A DNA stretch of 64,000 nucleotides from Pectinophora gossypiella (lineage: Eukaryota > Arthropoda > Insecta > Lepidoptera > Gelechiidae), in contig NC_065417.1 in the NCBI RefSeq assembly GCF_024362695.1, positions 12,455,001 to 12,519,000 on the forward strand, written 5' to 3'. Position 1 is the first letter of the stretch, and each line of letters opens with the position of its first letter. The notes beneath the pieces were generated by a model, which had not been told where the DNA came from, did not search any database, and was given only the letters and a program-made list of their open reading frames with translations. Position numbers and translations under genes: made by a program. Shown here in pieces: positions 57,645 through 64,000 of the stretch.

Positions 57645-57865
57645 AGATCACTAAATAAAGACAGACCTAAAACTAACGAATAACGATTTCTTTTTTCTAT
57701 TTAACTTATTTATGAATTTTAATCAAGAAAAACGTAACAATAAGTCAGACATTTTATCACGTTTTTCTGTGACGTCACAATGTGCTTTTTATACAACTTC
57801 CATAGTGATTTCGTGTTTTGACGTTTAGTAAAAAGTAACTGATTTGACTAGTAGAGAACTAGCCT
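57645..57865 (+). repeat. Interspersed ~210-bp repeat, second good copy
   Basis: It matches 24405-24617 along its length (CTAAATAAAGACAGACCTAA, CTGTGACGTCACA, AAAAGTAACTGATTTGACTA). Confidence 0.7.
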
Positions 57866-58819
57866 ATTCATAAAACCCACGATTACATTACGGTAAAATA
57901 AAATTCGTCATGTCCAGATACACGACAGAGACACAGAGAAATACACAGACACAAACAGAGAATTACAGAGTTTACATGGAATAAATTAAAGAGAAGGCGA
58001 ATTTCGTGTCTTATAAAGAAAGCAAAGAATTTGTCTTTGATAGGCGAGAATGGAGAATGCTACAGCGTGACTCTTGCAAATATCCATCTTAGCACCTTGT
58101 ATGAAATGTGGCTGCAACTTCAGTACAAAGGTACTCACGGCTCTGCCCACTCTATAAGAAATTACTGGCATGAATCTGGGATCTACATGCCTGTATTTGT
58201 ATTCCACTTAGTACTTCGAAGTATATTTCCAAAATAGTTTTTTGGGGTTTTGATGTGACGCCAGTTATTATTACAATACAGATTTCCTTCTGATGGCATT
58301 CACCAACATCGTTCACACATCAGGGTCAAGAGGCGGCCGCCCCATTTGTCCAGCGATTCAGAGAATTTCTCACCAGGTAAGAACGGAAACTACTGTGAAA
58401 CAAGTCCTTGATAAGCAGTACATTGCAATAACACTTACCTATAAGTATCTAAATAAAATCCCAAACTATGCGATTCTATCTAGCTGCCAACATAACCATT
58501 GGATAACGGGAATCCGCCTTGCATATCTCTATATTTCTTATTTTTCATTCCGCTAGTAATATTTCTTATATTTTGAGCCTTATTCGGAATAATATTGGCT
58601 CCTTGCCTTCCAACACGCAGAGTTATTGGATGAATTTTTTGCATATAGTATGTACAGGTATGCCTAGGTAAGTACCTATATCTTATGTAGCAATGTTTTT
58701 AGGAATTTATGTAAATCATGCAAAAATTCACGTTCGAGTTAAATATCGATTTAATTTTCTCTTTATGTTTATTCTACTCTGGGATTGGAGTAAAGAAAAG
58801 AAAATAAAGAATGCATTTA
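57866..58819. other. Gene-free spacer
   Basis: A repeat with CTCTGCCCACTCTATAAGAA (58138-58165) is related to 57245 and 62030. There is no convincing exon. Short open frames here show no motif. Confidence 0.4.
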
Positions 58820-59057
58820 GGTGAGGAGCTCGGGATTTAGGTGATGATGGGTGACCACAAAAAGTTGGGCGAACACCTCCGTGCTTCGGAAGGCACGTTA
58901 AGCCGTTGGTCCCGGCTGCATTAGCAGTCGTTAATAACCACCAATCCGCACTGGGCCCGCGTGGTGGTTTAAGGCCCGATCTCCCTACCTATCCATAGGG
59001 AAGGCCCGTGCCCCAGCAGTGGGGACGTTAATGGGCTGGTGATGATGATGATGATGC
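58820..59057 (+). mobile_element. SINE family B, head mostly lost
   Basis: After a short GAGGAGCTCGGG start it jumps to GATGGGTGACCACAAAAAG and then follows the family to the GATGATGATGATG tail. It has an internal deletion of most of the tRNA-like head. Confidence 0.8.
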
Positions 59058-59239
59058 ATTTAGGTCTAGGCATGTCGTAAAATTCTGTTGTTTGTCTATT
59101 GTCTCTTTTTTAACGTCACTTATTGTTCCCACTTACACTCGACGTATCTAGCATAATTACTTGGCCGGAGTTATGGTGTCCGACGACATCACGACTATGA
59201 AGAAACCCACACCCCAGAAATGCATTTTCAGAGGTATAT

Positions 59240-59336
59240 GACTTAACCTGTATTGGGCTGGTTTTCCCTTCGCGGGTTGGAAGGTCCTACAGTTAGTCAC
59301 TTCAGTAAAAACCGGACCTGTCAAATATTCAGGTGT
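59240..59336 (-). repeat. Minus-strand copy of the ACCAGCCC repeat
   Basis: CTGTATTGGGCTGGTTTTCC, GCGGGTTGGAAGGTC and AAAACCGGACCTGTCAA are the reverse complement of 8530-8683. Confidence 0.65.
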
Positions 59337-59419
59337 GAGTTACTGTATTTACTTAGGTACTTTATAAGTTGTAAATGATATAGAAGTTTAAATTAGATGG
59401 GTAGCGGGACTGCACAGCA

Positions 59420-59548
59420 ATCGCGCCGCGCGCTACGCGAATTATATCGAGGGCTCGACCAATGGCCTTACGACGTTTATCTGCGTAGATAACGTTCGCT
59501 GCGTCTATTGGTCGAAGATCTCAATATAATTCGCGCCGCAGACCCCGA
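59420..59548. mobile_element. Palindromic MITE, best copy
   Basis: It reads from GCGCGCTACGCGAATTATAT, CGACCAATGGCC and ATCTGCGTAGAT to CTATTGGTCG and CTCAATATAATTCGCGCCGC. The halves are reverse complements through most of the length. There is no coding content. Confidence 0.85.
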
Positions 59549-61205
59549 TAGAGTCGTGACGACAACTACAGGAGCCGATAGAATATACGAGTATGTGAGT
59601 GCATCATTAGTAATACATTTTCTTTCCAAAGTAGGTCGTTCTATCATCAACTCACGGATATATAGAAATCTCTATAAACAAATTACCTTTTACAATTCAA
59701 TTACCTGATGGCAACTGCATGCGTGCCTTTGAGTTAGGGTTATTATAATTTCTATCCGACCTCGGCAAAAAGGACGGTCAGGTATATTTTTGCTGCATTG
59801 GCCGCATCTTTTCCTTTGTCGGAGAAAGAAGCCAATGCTAGCTTATTTGAATTGGGAAAGAGGTAACTTACATCGTATCAGGATATTCTAAAGTCTCTTT
59901 TGCATAAAACTTAATAGAATTAAAACTTAATAGCGTTATTATTTCTTAGTATTTACTTTGTTAGTTTTTACAAAATGCAAATGGAAGGATGTTTGACGTT
60001 TCTAGAACGACACATATACATATATATAAACTCACGCCTATTTCCCACCGGGGTAAGCAGAGACTATGGAATTCCTTTTGCTTCGATCCTGACATACTTC
60101 TCTAGCTTCATCCACATTCATCAATCGTTTCATACACGCACGCCGGTTCAGAGTAGATCTTACTGAACCTTTTCTAAGGACATATCCAATTTTTTTTCTA
60201 GAACGAAAAAAGAACATACTTTTTCATTTCCATTATTACATTTAAATGTTAATTAAACTAGGTATATTTTAATTTACAGGTATTAATACCTTAGAATAAG
60301 TTATTTTTATTCTATAGGTAGGTATTATACACTAACTCAAATTCTAGAAGTTTCGAAAAGGATTTAAATAATACTGTTCTCCATTCTGGATTCATTTTAT
60401 CTGGGGCTCGATACCCGGAATTGAATCTGGTAGATCTATTACACATTCTGTTATGTACCTAACTATGTCGTTTTATTTTAAAGAAAAGAAACTACATTTT
60501 CTTTTAGGAAAAGGACTTTTAGTGACAGTTAAACTGGTTCTGTTCGTGTGTGGACCAATGTTGTTAAGCTCAGCAGCATTTGCGGGCATTTCTCTTTAGG
60601 AAAATCCTAATGTTTTTTGACGTGACTTATCGTATTTGCTTCTTTTGGCATTGACTACTTGGCTGAACAAATGGGAAGCGGTAAATCGAAGACAGCATGC
60701 CTGGTGCCTGGTGGTGCTGTCGTCTGAGGGAATGGGTCCGAGTGGGCCGATTGCGACAGATGTTGAATGGAGGAATACGTTAGCCACGTCGCCGGGATCG
60801 AAATGCTCCTACAAATGTTATAATTTATATGCACAAGATTAAATTATGCCTGTATCAATTTAATGTTAAGCCTCCTTGCTAGATTATACTAACTATATTC
60901 CACCAAGGAGTATTATTCTGATTGTTAAATAAAATAATTGCGTAATAATAAATAACAGCTCAGCTCAGCTTAGCATCGGCACAGCACACCACAGGTATAT
61001 AAACATAGCGATCTCTGCTTACCTACAAATGTTATAATTTATATGCACGAGTTCACACAGAAATCACCGCGGTGCGGTGTCATGCAAAATCCCGCTTTCT
61101 GTCTCGCAACGCTAAGGATACGGACTCTGTGTCGAAGGGGGCTTAAATACATAGCATAACAACATTACATAGCATCGCGCCTATATCCGCGAAAGGGATA
61201 GGCAG
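59549..61205. other. Gene-free spacer with repeat pieces
   Basis: 60020-60070 is the ACTCACGCCTATTTCCCACC repeat, and 60610-60690 is a fold-back family piece (GACGTGACTTATCG, GGCATTGACTACTTGGC). No coding exon was seen. Confidence 0.4.
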
Positions 61206-61850
61206 ATGTGTATGTATAAACCCAAGATGTCACTTAGAAATAAATTTAAAGAAATTAATATTTTAACTTTGGCATCACAATATATCTTTGAAAACTTAAT
61301 ATATGTAAAAAAACATATAGGATTATTTGCAAAAAATAGCGATCGGCACATTGTTAATACCAGGAATAAAAATAAACTTGCTTTACAAGTCAGTCGATTA
61401 CATAAGATTACTAAATCTTTTAAGGGGCAATGTATACGTTTTTACAATAAGATTCCCATTGACATTCAGAATTTGCCTTTCAACTGTTTTAAGACAGTAC
61501 TTAAACAAAAACTTTACAAAAAAGGTTATTATAAAGTTAGTGATTATTTAGAAGATATGAATGCATGGGATTAACTGTCTGAGAACTGATATTAGGCAGC
61601 TAAATTACTCAATTGTATACCAATATTTTATGTTTTATGTTTATTTTTATTTTTTTAAAGAACGTCTAGGGCCCTGTGCCGAGGTTTTTCTTGCAGCTTC
61701 TTTTCCCCGGCTATACAGGTTGTGAGAAGCTGCAGTAGTTTTAGGCGGATGAGACGTTCGTTATGTAAAATTGACGATTCAAAGTGTAACTATGTTACCT
61801 ACTGAATAAAGATATTTTTGAATTTGAATTTGAATTTAAACCTACTCCTC
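61206..61850 (+). mobile_element. 5'-truncated LINE: ORF2 C-terminus, 3' UTR and tail
   Basis: An open frame of 122 residues (61206-61574) reads LASQYIFENLIYVKKH, NSDRHIVNTRNKNKLAL and IRFYNKIPIDIQNLPFN. This is the C-terminal end of a jockey-like non-LTR reverse-transcriptase polyprotein. The stop is followed by a 3' UTR (CTGCAGTAGTTTTAGGCGGA) and an AATAAAGATA end, then a GAATTT repeat tail to about 61840. The catalytic domain is absent. Two more 3' ends of the family are at 48345-48515 and 63548-63690 (both reverse). Little decay in the frame suggests it is young. Confidence 0.85.
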
Positions 61851-62697
61851 ACCAGCTCTGTTTAAGTCCCATGTAAATAGGTGGCGAGCCTATTGCCATT
61901 AACCGGGCACAAATCCTGCAAACTCCGTACATACATAAACTTTCGGCCAAGTAGTTAATGCCACCTGCGGTAAATCTACAATAAGTCACGTCAAAAAAAA
62001 ACAACAACATAAAGTCACACCCGTAATCCCTAATGGGGTGGGCAGAGCCTCAAGTAATCAAAAACAATTTGCAACCACTGTTGATACGATGTTGTAAGCT
62101 GGATATGATGAAACTTATGATGAATAGGGAATCAGCCTATCGCTCATAACATTAGTCCATCATGTTAGAGGACACAATCCCTCTGTCGGATTTTACGACA
62201 TGACCGTGAAGACGAGCAGCTGAACGTGTTCTATGTTTTATGTTTATGTTTTATGCTTAACTAAACGTTAAATACATTTGAGGGATGATGGTGTCAGTAG
62301 TCCACATTTCGTAAAAAAAAAACGTATTGAGGAAGGGGAATAGTACCATAAACATCTCTATACTTCTATCCAAAATTAGCAGTATAGGTAGATGGATCCA
62401 CTCATGACAATTTGGTGATTGATGACGTGCGCGGACTATCATTAATCTCAATATTGCTGAGTGGTGGTGGCCGAATGAGCCAGGGCAGGATTTAGATTGC
62501 CCCATGTACCATAATCATTGTTTTTGACAACTTTAGTCGCAATTGGTATATCCTCTTAAGACCGAGATTTCCAGACACAATAGTTAAACAATGGGGTTTG
62601 GATTTATAAAGAACATTCGGTCTTAGGCGGATATACGAGTAAGTACCTACCAATTTAACTAATTATTTAGTTTTTTTATTTATTTATTTCTTTCAGT
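61851..62697. other. Gene-free spacer
   Basis: 61870-61930 is a repeat also at 7510 (GCCATTAACCGGGCACAAAT), and 62000-62100 is the CCCTAATGGGGTGGGCAGAG repeat (reverse of 57240). The rest is unique and non-coding by eye. Confidence 0.4.
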
Positions 62698-63095
62698 AAG
62701 AGCCATGGTAGCCCAGTTGGTAGAACGCTTGCCTCTCACTTCTGAATCCATTGTACTTACATTCATATTTTGTTACACATATAGCATCATCCCCCTGGCA
62801 TTATCCGGTTGTTCACGGGGTCCGCTTACCTAACCTGTAGATTTGTCAGGTCCGGTTTTTTAACTGTCTGAGCTTTCAACCATCGAAGGGAAAACCAGCC
62901 AGGTTTAGGTCACATACCTCCTAATGGGAATGGGGTTTTCTCACGATGTTTTCCTTGACCGCTGAGCACGTGATAATCATTTATGATCCAAATATGAATT
63001 CGAAAACAAATTCTACAATCATTGCTTTAGGCCTGTGCTGGATTCAAACCTGCGACCTCAAAGTGAAAGGCAAGCGTTCTACTATCTCATTCTCA
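62698..63095. mobile_element. SINE-like element with tRNA-like head at both ends
   Basis: The left end (GGTAGCCCAGTTGGTAGAAC, GCTTGCCT) and the right end (CCTGCGACCTCAAAGTG, AGGCAAGCGTTCTAC) carry the same tRNA-like segment in opposite directions, enclosing a TTACCTAACCTGTAG repeat body (62790-63010). It may be two SINEs side by side. Confidence 0.55.
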
Positions 63096-63547
63096 CTTTT
63101 CTCATTTGTGGTAAGTAAATGCTGTGTACGCATGTCATTGGCAAGCATACCTATATAACAATTTAATATTTTTACTGCTGTGTAATTTTATATTATGTAT
63201 TGCTGTAGGTATTATGTTACAAACATGAATGTACAATTCATCGCCTAAGAGTACTACCAAACTGATTGTGAATTTGTGACTGTTCCCATCTACGTTGCCC
63301 CGTTCCGTATGTGCAATCAGAAGTAACGTAGCTATGCCTCAGGAAAAACTGTGCATTCACGAAACTTTACAACGTCAAACTGGGCTAAAAATCTCTGCCT
63401 AAATTGGTAGCGACTGGCTGGCACTAGTCCAAAATTGTGTCGGGCCTGTGACAGCGTGAGAAAGAAAATAGCTTTATACAACAGGGAGTAAACAGGGAGT
63501 GGCAGACTTGAAACGCCTACATACAATCTACTAGACATGTCATCAGA

Positions 63548-63690
63548 TGACAAAAATATCTTTATTTAGTAGGTAACATAGTTACACTTTGAATCGTCAT
63601 TTTTTACATAATGAACGTCGCATCCGCCTAAAACTACTGCAGCTTCTCACAACCTGTATAGCCGGGGAAAAGAAGCTACAAGAAAAACCT
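63548..63690 (-). mobile_element. LINE 3' end, third copy
   Basis: On the minus strand it matches the 3' UTR of the LINE at 61206-61850 (TTCCCCGGCTATACAGGTTG, CTGCAGTAGTTTTAGGCGGA, AATAAAGATATTTTTG). It is truncated at about 63690. Confidence 0.8.
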
Positions 63691-63925
63691 TTGCACAGGG
63701 AGCCATACAAGTAAGTATGGGTGTTAGTGACACCGTAACGAATACTGTGGGGGATGATTCAGAGTTGATATCAAGTCGAATTTCCTGTCGGAAAATTCAT
63801 GAAAATTTGAATGTTTTTTTAATGAATTTTGCGACGGAAAATTCCACTTGATATCAACTCAGAATCATGGCATGAATCATCCCACAAAGTTTTCGTTACG
63901 ATGTCAATAACACCCTGTAATATTC
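63690..63925. mobile_element. Palindromic element, most complete CGTAACGAA-family copy
   Basis: The left arm (GGGTGTTAGTGACACCGTAA, GATTCAGAGTTGATATCAAG) pairs with the right arm (CTTGATATCAACTCAGAATC, TTACGATGTCAATAACACCC) across the whole 235 bp. The centre carries GAAAATTCATGAAAATT. Broken relatives lie at 18440-19015 and 46350-46490. Confidence 0.8.
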
Positions 63926-64000
63926 ATTCATTTTGGGCCTTCGAGTCCCCCCGACGTCCGACCGATTCCATAATCCGACCCTGTCAAGTGTCCATGCGTC

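Overview
The window is nuclear DNA of an insect, almost certainly a moth or butterfly. The protein-coding genes have many small exons with GT-AG introns. The introns and spacers are filled with tRNA-headed SINEs, LINE 3' ends and inverted-repeat DNA transposons of the kind common in lepidopteran genomes. No rRNA gene, functional tRNA gene, CRISPR array or prokaryotic feature was seen.

Three host genes can be assembled exon by exon with consistent reading frame. (1) 1491-16907, + strand: a drebrin-like / Abp1 actin-binding adaptor (9 exons, 559 aa; ADF-H domain, charged coiled coil, acidic linker, C-terminal SH3). (2) 24168-30965, - strand: a 1298-aa, very acidic, probably nuclear protein of uncertain family, with twelve tandem 7-residue SDQE-containing repeats and a compact conserved-looking C-terminus (6 exons). 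It converges on gene 1. (3) 35236-53212, + strand: a proton-coupled oligopeptide transporter of the POT/PTR2/SLC15 family (14 exons, 687 aa), with a TATA+Inr promoter and one GC-AG intron. No functional link between the three is implied by their order.

The rest is mobile DNA. Intron 7 of the drebrin-like gene is almost entirely one PIF/Harbinger transposon (8685-15571) with 16-bp terminal inverted repeats and a 3-bp CAG duplication. It carries both an apparently intact transposase (- strand) and the companion Myb/SANT-like protein (+ strand), plus a 71-bp satellite array, an internal duplication and a nested SINE. Region 17000-24100 holds SINEs, a 988-bp TTAA-flanked piggyBac-like element, a long inverted repeat built from a palindromic MITE, and several other MITEs. 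Region 31000-35200 is gene-free and holds a Harbinger-derived MITE that still carries the start of a transposase reading frame. Intron 1 of the transporter holds a 3.46-kb element with near-40-bp terminal inverted repeats and repeated subterminal motifs, into which Helitron-helicase and mariner remnants have fallen. Later transporter introns hold SINEs, LINE tails, a strong 84-nt hairpin and two long poly-G runs. From 53520 to the end no host gene is visible, only layered repeats and a LINE 3' end with a partial reverse-transcriptase ORF.

Family names are given from recognisable motifs only. No database search was possible, and exon joins were chosen by splice consensus plus reading frame.
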